NCBI RefSeq assembly: GCF_038396785.1
Contig: NZ_CP151087.1
Location: 868,001 to 932,000, forward strand
Direction of reading: 5' to 3'
Source of the DNA: Sphingobacterium thalpophilum
GTDB taxonomy: Bacteria > Bacteroidota > Bacteroidia > Sphingobacteriales > Sphingobacteriaceae
DNA length: 64,000 nt
Position numbers and translations under genes: made by a program. Below the pieces are notes generated by a model. It was not told the origin of the DNA and searched no databases. It worked only from the letters and a program-made list of their open reading frames with translations. This document shows, piece by piece, positions 1-9,446 of this stretch. How positions within the stretch are numbered: position 1 is the stretch's first letter; each line of letters begins with the position of its first letter.

Positions 1-22
1 TTAATCATATAATTATAAAAAA

Positions 23-2212
23 TTAATTGCCGAGTTCTGATAAAAATTTGATTCGCATCAATTGGAGATCCTCATAGCTATAATCATCTCCACCTAATTC
101 TTTAAGCGCATCATTAATTGAATCAGTCTCTGCTGTCTTAAAATAGTCATATACCTCATCTTGACGATCCTCATCTATGACCTCATCAATAAAGTAATTG
201 ATATTGATTTTCGTTCCTGCGTTTACGATCGTCTCAATTTCTTTCAATATTTCTTCATAAGTTATCCCCTTAGCTGAGGCAATATCATCTAATGCAATTT
301 TACGATCGATATTTTGAATAATAGACACTTTTAATGCCGATTTATTAGCTGTACTCTTAATGACAAGATCCACAGGTCTATCAATTTCATTCTCCTCAAC
401 ATAGTCTTTGATCAAGGCAATAAATGGAGCACCAAATTTAATCGCTTTACCATTCCCTACCCCCTGAATCTGTTTCAACTCATCGATAGCAATTGGATAA
501 TGTGTACACATTTCTTCCAGCGAAGGATCTTGAAAGATAACAAACGGCGGCAGGGACTTGCCCTTTGCAATTTTCTTACGTAAATCTTTAAGCATACCCA
601 ACAAGACGGTATCTAAGGCCCCTGTACCCTGGCCTGTATCTTCCGAACTTGTATTATCCCCCCCTTCAATTGGACGATTCAAAACAAATTTTAGTTGATA
701 AGGATTATCCAGATAATGACGACCAATAGCTGTCAATTTTAAAAGGCCATAATGATCAATATCTTTTTCGATAAAGTTATCAAGCACTGCCTGCCTAAGT
801 AAGGATTTCCAATAAATAACACCTTTATCTTTGCCCTTTCCGAAAAGACGATGTTCATCATGTTTATAGGCGGATACGGGTTGGTTGTTTTGGCCGATCA
901 TGACGTTAATCACGTGATGATCATCAAATTTTTCACCCTGTTCTTGAATAAAGCCCAATACATCTTTTAAAGCGTCTTCGGCCTCAAAATATTCTTTTTC
1001 CGAACGACAATTATCACACATATTATTACAGCCCTGCTCGTCAAAATTTTCTCCAAAATAATGAAGAATCTGTTTACGGCGACATACTGCAGACTCCGAA
1101 TAATCAATAACCTCTTTTAAGATCTGTGTGCCAATCTCACGTTCAGCCACAGGTTTATCTTTCATAAACTTGGTCAGTTTTTCAACATCTTTTTCCGAAT
1201 AAAAAGCCAAGCAATAACCATCGCCCCCATCACGTCCAGCACGTCCAGTTTCCTGATAATATCCCTCCATGGATTTAGGAATATCGTGGTGAATCACATA
1301 ACGAACATCAGGTTTATCTATTCCCATACCAAAAGCAATGGTAGCCACAATCACTTCGACATCCTCCATCAAAAATTTATCCTGTGTATCTGCTCTTGTT
1401 TTGGCGTCTAAACCCGCGTGGTAAGGTAAAGCTTTGATGCCATTTAGGTTCAAAACCTCACTGATTTCTTCTACCTTTTTACGGCTCAAACAATAGACAA
1501 TGCCCGTCTTACCCGATTTGGTTTTGATAAAACGTACAATTTCTTTTACGACATCTTTTTTAGGTCTTACCTCGTAATATAAGTTGCTACGATTAAATGA
1601 TGACTTAAATAAAACAGCATCAGTCATCTGCAAATTTTTACGAATATCAGACTGTACTTTAGGTGTTGCTGTCGCTGTAAGCGCAATAATAGGAATATTG
1701 GCCCCTATTTCATTAATGACCTGGCGTATTTTACGATATTCTGGTCTAAAATCGTGTCCCCATTCGGAAATACAATGCGCTTCGTCAACCGCTACAAATG
1801 ACACGGTGATTTGGTGTAAAAAGTCCAAATTATCTTGCTTAGCAAGAGATTCCGGAGCGACATACAGCAATTTGGTCTTCCCAGCGATTACATCATCCTT
1901 AACCTTTGTAATCTCACTTTTATTCAATGAAGAATTCAAAAAATGAGCGATACTATCTTCGCCACCGAATGCACGAAGCTGATCTACTTGGTTTTTCATT
2001 AAAGCAATCAACGGAGAAATAACAATTGCAGTCCCCTCACTCATGAGTGCTGGAAGTTGATAGCAAATTGATTTCCCTCCTCCGGTTGGCATAATTACAA
2101 ACGTGTCTCTCCGTTGAAGAATACTGTTTATAATTGCCTCCTGATCCCCCTTAAAAGTATCAAAACCAAAAAAATCTTGTAAATTGTCGAAAAGTGATTT
2201 TTCTATTTCCAT
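23..2212 (-). CDS. recQ: ATP-dependent DNA helicase RecQ
   Basis: This is a superfamily 2 3'-5' DNA helicase used in recombination and replication-fork repair. The Walker A motif MPTGGGKS lies near residues 41-48 and the DEAH box VDEAHCISEWGHDFRPEYR near 142-160. Motif VI appears as YYQETGRAGRDG. Cysteines in CRRKQIL, GCNNMCDNC form the RecQ zinc site, followed by a winged-helix RQC domain. An HRDC-like domain is visible at about residues 540-620 (GVGNGKAIKFGAPF). At 729 residues it is longer than the ~610-residue E. coli protein; the extra C-terminal part, with a second helical segment, is common in Bacteroidota. It diverges from the isomerase gene at 2314, leaving a ~100-bp shared promoter region. 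Confidence 0.96.
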   Translation of the reverse strand: MEIEKSLFDNLQDFFGFDTFKGDQEAIINSILQRRDTFVIMPTGGGKSICYQLPALMSEGTAIVISPLIALMKNQVDQLRAFGGEDSIAHFLNSSLNKSEITKVKDDVIAGKTKLLYVAPESLAKQDNLDFLHQITVSFVAVDEAHCISEWGHDFRPEYRKIRQVINEIGANIPIIALTATATPKVQSDIRKNLQMTDAVLFKSSFNRSNLYYEVRPKKDVVKEIVRFIKTKSGKTGIVYCLSRKKVEEISEVLNLNGIKALPYHAGLDAKTRADTQDKFLMEDVEVIVATIAFGMGIDKPDVRYVIHHDIPKSMEGYYQETGRAGRDGGDGYCLAFYSEKDVEKLTKFMKDKPVAEREIGTQILKEVIDYSESAVCRRKQILHYFGENFDEQGCNNMCDNCRSEKEYFEAEDALKDVLGFIQEQGEKFDDHHVINVMIGQNNQPVSAYKHDEHRLFGKGKDKGVIYWKSLLRQAVLDNFIEKDIDHYGLLKLTAIGRHYLDNPYQLKFVLNRPIEGGDNTSSEDTGQGTGALDTVLLGMLKDLRKKIAKGKSLPPFVIFQDPSLEEMCTHYPIAIDELKQIQGVGNGKAIKFGAPFIALIKDYVEENEIDRPVDLVIKSTANKSALKVSIIQNIDRKIALDDIASAKGITYEEILKEIETIVNAGTKININYFIDEVIDEDRQDEVYDYFKTAETDSINDALKELGGDDYSYEDLQLMRIKFLSELGN

Positions 2213-2268
2213 TGCGCCTTGGGCAAAAATAAGATAGATAAATGAAGAAATAATCTTGAAAAATAATC

Positions 2269-2276
2269 TATTTTTG
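2269..2276 (+). promoter_or_regulatory. possible Bacteroidota -7 element (TATTTTTG)
   Basis: TATTTTTG fits the Bacteroidota sigma-A -7 consensus TAnnTTTG and lies 38 bp before the GTG start of the sugar-phosphate isomerase. No well-spaced -33 TTTG element was found, so this is only a candidate. Confidence 0.3.
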
Positions 2277-2313
2277 CAATCTATTCTAATACATAAAAGT
2301 AAGAGTATTTTTT

Positions 2314-3279
2314 GTGAAAAACAACTACGAAATAAAAAATATAGCTATTCAAGCTATTCAAGAAGAAGCCAAGGCAGTAGCTGCTTTAGCTCAATATATT
2401 GATGATGATTTTGTTACCGTTGTCGATCGTATTCTTAATTTGCACGGCCGAGTTATTGTAACTGGAATTGGTAAAAGCGCTATTATTGCTCAAAAGATAG
2501 TTGCAACGCTCAATTCGACAGGTACACCATCGATTTTTATGCATGCTGCTGATGCTATCCATGGAGATCTTGGTATCATCCAACAAAATGATTTGATTAT
2601 TGCCATCTCTAAAAGTGGTAATACACCTGAGATTAAAGTACTTGTTCCCTTTTTAAAACAGACAAAGAATGTATTGGTTGCTTTGGTCGGAAATACAGAT
2701 TCCTACCTCGCTAAAAATGCCGACTATATTTTAAATACCACCATTGAGAAAGAAGCTTGTCCCAACAACCTTGCACCAACTTCAAGTACAACTGCTCAGT
2801 TGGCAATGGGTGATGCGCTTGCCGTGGTATTACAAGAGTGCCGTGATTTCACGGATAAAGATTTTGCAAAATACCATCCAGGAGGAGCATTAGGCAAAAA
2901 GCTGTACTTAAGAGTCGGCGATCTATCCGATCAGAATGGCAAACCTAGCGTCCCGCAACAAGCCACAGTAAGTGATATCATCATCACCATAACACAGTTT
3001 AGACTGGGAGCTGTCGCCGTGTTGGATGATGAAAACATACTTGGCATCATCACAGATGGTGATATCCGTCGTATGCTGGAGAAACACACGGATTTAGCGA
3101 CAATTACTGCCGCCGATATCATGGGAAAATCACCTAAAATTATCGATAAAGATGAATTGGCCGCCAATGCGCTCCATATTATGCGTGAAAACAATATCAC
3201 ACAACTATTGGTTTCCGACAAAGGAAATTACGCTGGTGTTATCCACATACAGGATCTATTGAAAGAAGGGATAATATAA
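2314..3279 (+). CDS. kdsD: KpsF/GutQ family arabinose-5-phosphate isomerase
   Basis: The enzyme interconverts ribulose 5-phosphate and arabinose 5-phosphate, the first committed step towards Kdo for lipopolysaccharide. A SIS sugar-isomerase domain covers roughly residues 35-170, with GIGKSAIIAQK and HAADAIHGDLG, the latter matching the family's HxxExxHGDLG region. Two CBS domains occupy about 200-321 (ITDGDIRRML and VIHIQDLL). The 321-residue length is typical. The start is GTG at 2314; no in-frame ATG gives the full N-terminus. It diverges from recQ and stands alone. The symbol is by family; kpsF or gutQ paralogues look alike. Confidence 0.9.
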   Translation: MKNNYEIKNIAIQAIQEEAKAVAALAQYIDDDFVTVVDRILNLHGRVIVTGIGKSAIIAQKIVATLNSTGTPSIFMHAADAIHGDLGIIQQNDLIIAISKSGNTPEIKVLVPFLKQTKNVLVALVGNTDSYLAKNADYILNTTIEKEACPNNLAPTSSTTAQLAMGDALAVVLQECRDFTDKDFAKYHPGGALGKKLYLRVGDLSDQNGKPSVPQQATVSDIIITITQFRLGAVAVLDDENILGIITDGDIRRMLEKHTDLATITAADIMGKSPKIIDKDELAANALHIMRENNITQLLVSDKGNYAGVIHIQDLLKEGII

Positions 3280-3377
3280 CTGTAATAAAGTTGTTAGATG
3301 TACAATAAATTGGCAATAAATATTAAATTTGGCATATCAGTTGTACTATTTTAATCGTAAAGTAATATTTTAGAAGC

Positions 3378-3752
3378 ATGAAAAAGTATATAACAATCTT
3401 AGCAGTGATCATTTCCTTTATTGGTTTTTCTTCGATGCAAACAGGACAAGGAGAATTTAAATTCGAAAAAGAAACACATGATTTTGGTAAAATTCCTGCC
3501 GGCACGCCCGTTTCGTATAATTTCAAATTTTCTAACACCGGTAGCGAGCCAATTATCATTTCCAACGTGGTGCCTACCTGTGGATGTTCTGTAGCAGAAT
3601 TTACAAAAACGCCAATCAAACCAGGAGAAAGTGGTACGATTAAAGTGACTTACAATGCTGCAGCAAAAGCGCCATTCACAAAGAGCTTCACGGTGCAGTC
3701 GAATACCAAGACTCCTGTAAAAACGCTATACATTAAGGGTATTGTAGAATAA
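3378..3752 (+). CDS. DUF1573 domain exported protein
   Basis: This is a 124-residue secreted protein. A signal peptide (MKKYITILAVIISFIGFSS) precedes a single DUF1573 domain, an Ig-like ASH/MSP-type fold common in Bacteroidota. Typical features are FKFEKETHDFGKIPAG, FKFSNTGSEPIIISNV, the CGCSVAEF cysteine pair and PIKPGESGTIKVTYN. There is no lipobox cysteine after the signal, so it is probably periplasmic. The function of the family is unknown. A strong hairpin terminator follows the stop codon by 12 bp, so this is the end of its transcript. Confidence 0.88.
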   Translation: MKKYITILAVIISFIGFSSMQTGQGEFKFEKETHDFGKIPAGTPVSYNFKFSNTGSEPIIISNVVPTCGCSVAEFTKTPIKPGESGTIKVTYNAAAKAPFTKSFTVQSNTKTPVKTLYIKGIVE

Positions 3753-3764
3753 CAATTCCCATAG

Positions 3765-3810
3765 ATAAAACGAAAAAAGCCACATTATCATGTGGCTTTT
3801 TTCGTTTTAT
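3765..3810. terminator. 21-bp perfect hairpin terminator
   Basis: The two arms 3765-3785 and 3790-3810 are exactly complementary around a 4-base loop. GC pairs sit near the loop and A/T runs lie outside, so the hairpin can work on either strand. It ends the DUF1573 transcript. Confidence 0.85.
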
Positions 3811-3816
3811 TTTGGT

Positions 3817-3824
3817 TAGCTTTG
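3817..3824 (+). promoter_or_regulatory. possible -7 promoter element (TAGCTTTG)
   Basis: TAGCTTTG matches TAnnTTTG and lies 25 bp before the aminotransferase ATG, directly after the preceding terminator. The only TTTG upstream overlaps the terminator and is badly spaced, hence the low score. Confidence 0.3.
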
Positions 3825-3849
3825 CACTACTAATTTTAAAAAAACTATA

Positions 3850-5049
3850 ATGCCAGTAATATCAGAAAAAGGGCTGAATATGCCTGCGTCGCCTATTAGA
3901 AAGTTGACGCCATATGCTGATCAAGCAAAAAAAGAAGGTAAAAAGATATATCACCTCAATATCGGACAACCTGATATCCAAACACCTGAAGTGATGCTTA
4001 ATGCTTTGAAAAATATACAGTTCAAAGTGTGGGCCTACACACCTTCTGAAGGTACAGCCTCTTACCGAAACAAGTTAGCAGAATATTATAATAAGCTAAA
4101 TTATAATATCGAGCCGACAGATATATTAGTAACAAATGGTGGTTCGGAAGCGATTATGATCGCTATGCAAGCCTGTTTAAATGAAGGCGAAGAGATCATC
4201 ATTCCAGAGCCATTTTATGCGAATTACAATGGTTTTGCTTGTTCCTCCGATGTGGTAATCAAACCAATCATGTCCTATATTGAAAGTGGATTTGCATTAC
4301 CTTCCATCGCCGAATTTGAAAAAGTAATTACCGCTACAACCAAAGCAATCTGCATCTGTAATCCAAATAACCCTACAGGTTACCTTTATTCCAGAGAAGA
4401 ACTCGAAGCTCTTCGTGAACTTTGTCTAAAATATGATCTTTACCTTTTTTCAGATGAGGCTTATCGTGAATTTTGTTACGATGGCAGAGAGTTTATCTCA
4501 CCAATGCATTTAGAAGGTCTCGAAAATAATGTCGTTATTTTTGATACAGTATCAAAACGTTACTCCGCTTGTGGTGCGCGTATTGGATGTATCATTACCA
4601 AAAACAAAGAACTATATCAGACAGCACTGAAATTTGCACAAGCGCGCTTAAGCCCATCCTTAGAAGGACAAATAGCGGGTGAAGCTGCTGTTGATACACC
4701 AGACAGTTACTTCGAGGCGGTATCCAAAGAATATACAGCAAGAAGAGATACCCTCGTAAAAGGGCTCAATGCCATTGAAGGAGTTTACTCTCCTAACCCG
4801 GGTGGAGCATTTTACGTCGTAGCCAAATTACCAATTGATAATGCAGATAAATTCTGTCAATGGATGTTGGAAGAGTTCTCTTACAATAACGAAACAGTTA
4901 TGATGGCTCCAGCTACGGGCTTTTATAGTACAGAGGGTGCTGGAGTAAATGAAGTCCGCCTGGCCTATGTACTGAATCAGGATGATCTTAAAAGCGCTTT
5001 AGTTTGCTTAGAGAAAGCACTCCAAGTGTATCCGGGACGCACAAATTAA
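3850..5049 (+). CDS. class I/II PLP-dependent aminotransferase
   Basis: This is a fold-type I pyridoxal-phosphate aminotransferase of the AspC/aspartate-aminotransferase superfamily (399 residues). Visible motifs are NIGQPDIQTPEVML near the N-terminus, TNGGSEAI for phosphate binding, NPNNPTGYLYSREEL, SDEAYREF for the cofactor-binding Asp, and the Schiff-base lysine in DTVSKRYSACGARIG. It is cytosolic with no signal. The substrate cannot be set from sequence: aspartate, aromatic or branched-chain amino acids are all possible. It is monocistronic, framed by strong terminators at 3765 and 5072. Confidence 0.9.
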   Translation: MPVISEKGLNMPASPIRKLTPYADQAKKEGKKIYHLNIGQPDIQTPEVMLNALKNIQFKVWAYTPSEGTASYRNKLAEYYNKLNYNIEPTDILVTNGGSEAIMIAMQACLNEGEEIIIPEPFYANYNGFACSSDVVIKPIMSYIESGFALPSIAEFEKVITATTKAICICNPNNPTGYLYSREELEALRELCLKYDLYLFSDEAYREFCYDGREFISPMHLEGLENNVVIFDTVSKRYSACGARIGCIITKNKELYQTALKFAQARLSPSLEGQIAGEAAVDTPDSYFEAVSKEYTARRDTLVKGLNAIEGVYSPNPGGAFYVVAKLPIDNADKFCQWMLEEFSYNNETVMMAPATGFYSTEGAGVNEVRLAYVLNQDDLKSALVCLEKALQVYPGRTN

Positions 5050-5071
5050 CAATAAGATAACAGCACTTAAG

Positions 5072-5110
5072 AAAGGCGGAACATGCATGTTCCGCCTTTT
5101 TCTTTTTTCA
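5072..5110 (+). terminator. rho-independent terminator
   Basis: A 14-bp self-complementary stem (5072-5099, centre AACATG/CATGTT) is followed by a T-rich tract. It ends the aminotransferase transcript. Confidence 0.85.
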
Positions 5111-5211
5111 TGGTTCCTTCCCATAAACCCCTGTTCTATTTCTTTTTAAAAAAAAACAAAACAAAGTTTTGAAGCATCTTGTTCTTCTAATAGTAACAAA
5201 AGCGATTTCAT

Positions 5212-5505
5212 ATGGATAAATTGAAGAAATTCCAATTGATGGAAAAAATAGCGAGAGAATTAGAAGATGTCAGAAATAGCCAGCAAGCTGTTTTGGAAAA
5301 AATAGGCAAAATCGAAGTTGATAACATTGAACTCGGCGATAAAAATATCGAAAAAACAATTCCCGATATCTATCAACGTACAGCAGATAATTCAGATGCT
5401 ATTAAAGCTCTTCTGGAATCTTTTCAAGATGAGACAGCAGAGTTTGGAGAAAAGAACAATGTTGGAAAATTATTGGAACAACAACAAATTAACAGTATAA
5501 AATAA
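5212..5505 (+). CDS. small coiled-coil protein of unknown function
   Basis: This 97-residue acidic, hydrophilic protein is predicted mostly helical. Residues 1-35 (KKFQLMEKIARELEDV) show heptad-like spacing of hydrophobics, and a second helix covers residues 60-90. There is no signal peptide and no cysteine. ATG at 5212 is the first start after a long AT-rich leader. I do not recognise the family. It is an isolated gene with its own terminator, facing cmk. Confidence 0.7.
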   Translation: MDKLKKFQLMEKIARELEDVRNSQQAVLEKIGKIEVDNIELGDKNIEKTIPDIYQRTADNSDAIKALLESFQDETAEFGEKNNVGKLLEQQQINSIK

Positions 5506-5514
5506 TGATATTCC

Positions 5515-5558
5515 AAACACAAAGAAGGTCGATTAAATAATCGGCCTTCTTTGTGTTT
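5515..5558. terminator. bidirectional terminator between convergent genes
   Basis: The arms 5515-5535 and 5538-5558 are complementary with a single G-T pair (AAACACAAAGAAGG and its complement). The hairpin serves the small gene ending at 5505 and, on the other strand, cmk, whose stop codon lies at its edge. Confidence 0.85.
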
Positions 5559-6253
5559 TATAATTGGACTTTTGCAGCCTTAGCTTTCAAATACTCTTCT
5601 TCAACAAAATGGAGCTGTTGTTCTGGTGTCAGATTAGAATTATCCAAAACAATCGCGTCTTCCGCTTGTCGTAATGGACTTTCCGCACGGGTACTGTCGA
5701 TACGGTCACGTGTTGCAAGATTTTCCACGACTTCTTCCAACGTCACATCCTCCCCTTTTTCCGTCAACTCCAAATAACGTCGCGCAGCACGTACTTTAGG
5801 ATCGGCCGTCATAAAAATCTTCAGATCAGCATCTGGAAAAACAGTAGTACCGATATCACGGCCATCCATAATAATATTTCGTCTGCTACCCAATTTTTGC
5901 TGCTGGGCAACCATGGCAACCCGGACAGCTTTAATTGCACTCACATCACTAACTTTATCAGAAATATACATCTGACGGATCTCTTCCGAAATATCCTCAT
6001 CATTTAGATGGATCTCCGTCTTTATTGCATTTGGGATAAAATCAATATGGATATCTTTTAGTGCGCTTTCGATCGCTTCTTGATCATCCAGCGCTATTTT
6101 ATGCCGGATAAAATAGAGTGTGACGGCCCTATACATAGCTCCACTGTCAATAAAGGCAAACTTCAGTTTTTTTGCCAAAGCCTTTGCCAGGGTACTCTTG
6201 CCGCAGGAGGAAAAACCATCTATGGCGATAATAAAATTGTGATGTCCACTCAT
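5558..6253 (-). CDS. cmk: cytidylate kinase
   Basis: It phosphorylates CMP and dCMP with ATP in pyrimidine nucleotide recycling. The P-loop IAIDGFSSCGKSTLAK is at residues 9-24. The family motifs FIDSGAMYRAVTL and IIMDGRDIGTTVFPDADLK follow, then the lid with KVRAARRYLEL. The 231-residue length is usual. The ATG (6251-6253) overlaps the stop of the preceding gene by one base (TAATG), so translation is probably coupled. It is the last gene of a topA-unknown-cmk operon. Confidence 0.95.
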   Translation of the reverse strand: MSGHHNFIIAIDGFSSCGKSTLAKALAKKLKFAFIDSGAMYRAVTLYFIRHKIALDDQEAIESALKDIHIDFIPNAIKTEIHLNDEDISEEIRQMYISDKVSDVSAIKAVRVAMVAQQQKLGSRRNIIMDGRDIGTTVFPDADLKIFMTADPKVRAARRYLELTEKGEDVTLEEVVENLATRDRIDSTRAESPLRQAEDAIVLDNSNLTPEQQLHFVEEEYLKAKAAKVQL

Positions 6254-6666
6254 TATTCGTTTCCTCCTATGATTACACCGGGACGATTGACCAAAGGAAC
6301 CTTAGTCAGGTTACCATCCACAATGCTTTCGGGTAAAAAGATATATTTTTTATCGTAAATAATATTATCAATATAAAAACTCAACCAATATTCATTTGTC
6401 AACCCGAATACCTGTTCGTCAATCGCTTCAACACGATCGAACGATTTAGCTTCTATATTTCCAATAAAATGACGCAAAGTTGTTGTTGTTACTTGTCGGC
6501 CATCCTTTTCGCCATAACCTTTTGAGCTGATCAGCACATTCTGAATGGCAATGTTCTTGTCATTGATAACATAGACAGTCCAATTTTTTGTCTCCACCGT
6601 CTCACCTTCCAAAACAACGGCGATCATAATATCTTTGACAATATTTTCAGGCAAATCTGCTTTCAT
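6253..6666 (-). CDS. conserved protein of unknown function between topA and cmk
   Basis: This 137-residue protein has no signal peptide and no clear membrane segment. It reads as alternating beta strands (NWTVYVINDKNIAIQNVLIS, YWLSFYIDNIIYDKKYIF). The start at 6666 leaves only 2 bp after topA, and its stop overlaps the cmk start, so the three genes form one tightly packed operon. I cannot assign a function; a role tied to DNA metabolism is guesswork from position. Both ends fit snugly between neighbours, which supports it as a real gene. Confidence 0.8.
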   Translation of the reverse strand: MKADLPENIVKDIMIAVVLEGETVETKNWTVYVINDKNIAIQNVLISSKGYGEKDGRQVTTTTLRHFIGNIEAKSFDRVEAIDEQVFGLTNEYWLSFYIDNIIYDKKYIFLPESIVDGNLTKVPLVNRPGVIIGGNE

Positions 6667-6668
6667 CC

Positions 6669-9068
6669 TTATTTAGACTTTGTAGTTTTTTTAGCTGGAG
6701 CCTTCTTTGCTGTAGCTTTTTTTGCTACAGTTTTCTTTTCTGTTGTTTTTGCTTTGGTCGCTTTTCCTTTCGGAGCATCCGCCTCAGCCCATTTCAGCAC
6801 ATCCGCATACGTGATTTTTTCGATCTCAGTTCCTTTAGGGATTTTCAGATTTTGCTTACCAAAACGAATAAATGGCCCCCAGCGTCCCTGCTCGATTTGA
6901 GCATCTGGATTTTCATCAAAAACCCGAATCACTTTCTCGATATCTTTCTGACGTTTGTCTTTGATAATCTGTATCGCCTCTTCTTCTGTTACGTCCAAAG
7001 GATCAACACCTTTTGGTAAGGAGTAAAACGATGAATTGTGACGTATATAAGGTCCAAATCGTCCAACCGCGACAGTCATTTCTTTATCTTCAAATAAACC
7101 GACTTTTTTCGGTAATTTGAACAATTCCATGGCATCCTCAAAAGTAATGGTTTCGATCATTTGTCCCTTCCGCAAGGAAGCAAAACGAGGTTTTTCTTCA
7201 TCGTCGGGAGAACCAATCTGTACCAACGGGCCGAACTTACCAATACGAACCGAAACGGGCTTTCCGGAAACAGGATCGACACCGAGCTCACGCTCATTAT
7301 TCGCACGATCTGCATTTACTAAAGTATCTTCTACTTCAGAATGAAAAGGTCCATAGAAATCATGCAACATTTTTGTCCATTCGGTCAGTCCATGCGCAAT
7401 ATCGTCAAATTCCTTTTCTACGTTGGCCGTAAAATGAAAATCCACAATACCGTTGAAGTGTTCAACCAAAAAGTCATTCACCACAACACCGATATCCGTT
7501 GGAAACATTTTTCCTTTTTCGGCACCGGTTATTTCGGTTTTTGTTACCGCTGTTAATTCGGCATCCTTTAATGTCAGTACACGGTAATCGCGCGATTTAC
7601 CTTCACGCTCTTCCTTTACAACATAACCGCGGTTTTGAATAGTTGAAATCGTAGGGGCGTAAGTTGAAGGACGGCCAATTCCCAATTCCTCCAATTTTTT
7701 CACCAAAGCAGCTTCCGTATAACGTGCTGGAGGTCGTGTAAAACGCTCCGTTGCCGACATGTTTTTCAAAGTCAATGGCATACCAATGGCTAACGGTGGA
7801 AGAATGGCATTGTCACTATCTTCGTCCATCGCGTTGTCTTGATCGTCATCCAAGGATTCCATGTAAACTTTCAAGAACCCATCAAATTTCATAACCTCTC
7901 CCGAAGCATTCAAATCTTCGGTACGGGTTGAGATGTCGATCTTTGCCAATGTACGTTCAAACTCCGCCTCACTCATTTGGGAAGCAATTGCTCTTTTCCA
8001 AATGAGCTCATATAATCTTTTTTCGGATGCATCACCATCAATGGTGTGCTCAGAGAAATAAGTAGGACGAATAGCTTCGTGTGCTTCTTGTGCACCCGAT
8101 GTTTTTGTTTTATATTTTCTGAGCTTATGGTACTGGTTGCCGTAAGCCGATTTGATTTCCTTTTCAGCAGCTTCAATCGCCGTATCACTCAAATTAACAG
8201 AATCGGTACGCATATAAGTAATTCGTCCTGATTCATACAGCCTTTGCGCCACCTGCATGGTGCGGGCAACCGAAAATCCAAGCTTTCTACTTGCTTCCTG
8301 CTGTAATGTTGATGTGGTAAATGGCGCCGCTGGTGAACGCTTTGCAGGTTTTGTTTCTAGATTTTTTACTGAAAACAGTGCTGCTTTACAATCTTCCAAA
8401 AATTTAGTCGCCTCTGCTTCTGTTGCAAAACGCTGCGGAAGTTCGGCTTTAAAACTATCTTTAACTTTTCCCGTATGAAAAAAAGCAACGATCTTAAAAG
8501 CCGCTTCAGGTTCAAATTTATTGATTTCACGCTCACGATCTACAATCAGACGAACCGCAACAGACTGCACCCGTCCAGCAGATAAGGAAGGCTTCACCTT
8601 TTTCCATAGAACCGGAGATAATTCAAAACCGACTAATCGATCTAGAACTCTTCGCGCTTGTTGTGCATTTACTAAGTTATAATCTATTTTACGCGGATTG
8701 TCAATAGCCTTCAGAATAGCTGGCTTCGTAATCTCATGAAACACAATCCTTTTTGTACTTTCATCTTTTAATCCCAAAGTCTCAAATAAGTGCCATGAAA
8801 TAGCCTCTCCTTCGCGGTCCTCATCGGACGCTAACCAAACGGTTTCTGCAGCTTTAGCCAATTTCTTCAGTTCACTTACAACCGCCTTTTTGTCGGAGGG
8901 AACTTCATACTTTTGTTCAAAATTCTTTTCGGTATCAATTGCATCATCGGTTTTCACCAAGTCGCGAATATGTCCATAACTTGACTTGACCAAAAAATCC
9001 TTTCCTAAATACCCTTCTATCGTTTTCGCTTTCGCTGGAGACTCAACTATCAATAAATTTTTCGCCAT
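6669..9068 (-). CDS. topA: DNA topoisomerase I (type IA)
   Basis: It relaxes negative supercoils through a transient 5'-phosphotyrosine link. The Toprim domain starts at residue 1 (KNLLIVESPAKAKTIEGYLG, then SDEDREGEAISWHL). The catalytic tyrosine is in GRITYMRTDSVNLSD, and YTEAALVKKLEELGIGRPST is the conserved gate helix. The C-terminus has no C4 zinc fingers. Instead it has several repeats ending in FGPLVQIG, FGPYIRH and WGPFIRFGKQN, then a Lys/Ala/Thr-rich tail of about 35 residues. This arrangement is known from Bacteroidota and Actinobacteria. It leads an operon with the next two genes. Confidence 0.96.
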   Translation of the reverse strand: MAKNLLIVESPAKAKTIEGYLGKDFLVKSSYGHIRDLVKTDDAIDTEKNFEQKYEVPSDKKAVVSELKKLAKAAETVWLASDEDREGEAISWHLFETLGLKDESTKRIVFHEITKPAILKAIDNPRKIDYNLVNAQQARRVLDRLVGFELSPVLWKKVKPSLSAGRVQSVAVRLIVDREREINKFEPEAAFKIVAFFHTGKVKDSFKAELPQRFATEAEATKFLEDCKAALFSVKNLETKPAKRSPAAPFTTSTLQQEASRKLGFSVARTMQVAQRLYESGRITYMRTDSVNLSDTAIEAAEKEIKSAYGNQYHKLRKYKTKTSGAQEAHEAIRPTYFSEHTIDGDASEKRLYELIWKRAIASQMSEAEFERTLAKIDISTRTEDLNASGEVMKFDGFLKVYMESLDDDQDNAMDEDSDNAILPPLAIGMPLTLKNMSATERFTRPPARYTEAALVKKLEELGIGRPSTYAPTISTIQNRGYVVKEEREGKSRDYRVLTLKDAELTAVTKTEITGAEKGKMFPTDIGVVVNDFLVEHFNGIVDFHFTANVEKEFDDIAHGLTEWTKMLHDFYGPFHSEVEDTLVNADRANNERELGVDPVSGKPVSVRIGKFGPLVQIGSPDDEEKPRFASLRKGQMIETITFEDAMELFKLPKKVGLFEDKEMTVAVGRFGPYIRHNSSFYSLPKGVDPLDVTEEEAIQIIKDKRQKDIEKVIRVFDENPDAQIEQGRWGPFIRFGKQNLKIPKGTEIEKITYADVLKWAEADAPKGKATKAKTTEKKTVAKKATAKKAPAKKTTKSK

Positions 9069-9446
9069 CTAATTTGAGATTTGTGCAAATAAAGGGAATT
9101 CTGAAAGGAATGACAATAATTTCTTGCAAAAAAGACAAAAAAAATAGATTTCATGTCAACAATTAAGAAATTTATCCAAGGACAAAGGACCGCGCAACGG
9201 AGTTGAGCTCGACACAGAAACGCTGTCAGACCAAGCGAATTTGCCACTCCAACAACTTTGTTTCCGTCTATTTCAGACAAAAACAAATTCATTTAACTTT
9301 ATTCGGTTTCGAATCAACCTTCATAAAGTTGCAAAATCAAATATTCGAAACAGTTAAAATACGTATAAGTAAAATATATATGTATATTCGCTTATTCAAA
9401 AGGGCAATATATAACAACTCCCCTATTTTGTTTAAATATTTTAATA
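9069..9446. other. intergenic region between divergent topA and a phosphodiesterase gene
   Basis: This is 378 bp of AT-rich DNA holding the promoters of both divergent genes. Short open frames here have no recognisable content. TATTTTG just before the phosphodiesterase start (about 9423) is one base short of the -7 consensus. I see no RNA gene or repeat. Confidence 0.5.

Noticed and set aside
2900..3240. Minus-strand frame inside the arabinose-5-phosphate isomerase gene
   Set aside because: It overlaps the CBS domains of a well-supported gene and has no recognisable motif.
9050..9292. 80-codon frame overlapping the topA start
   Set aside because: It lacks any recognisable content and lies across the promoter region of topA.
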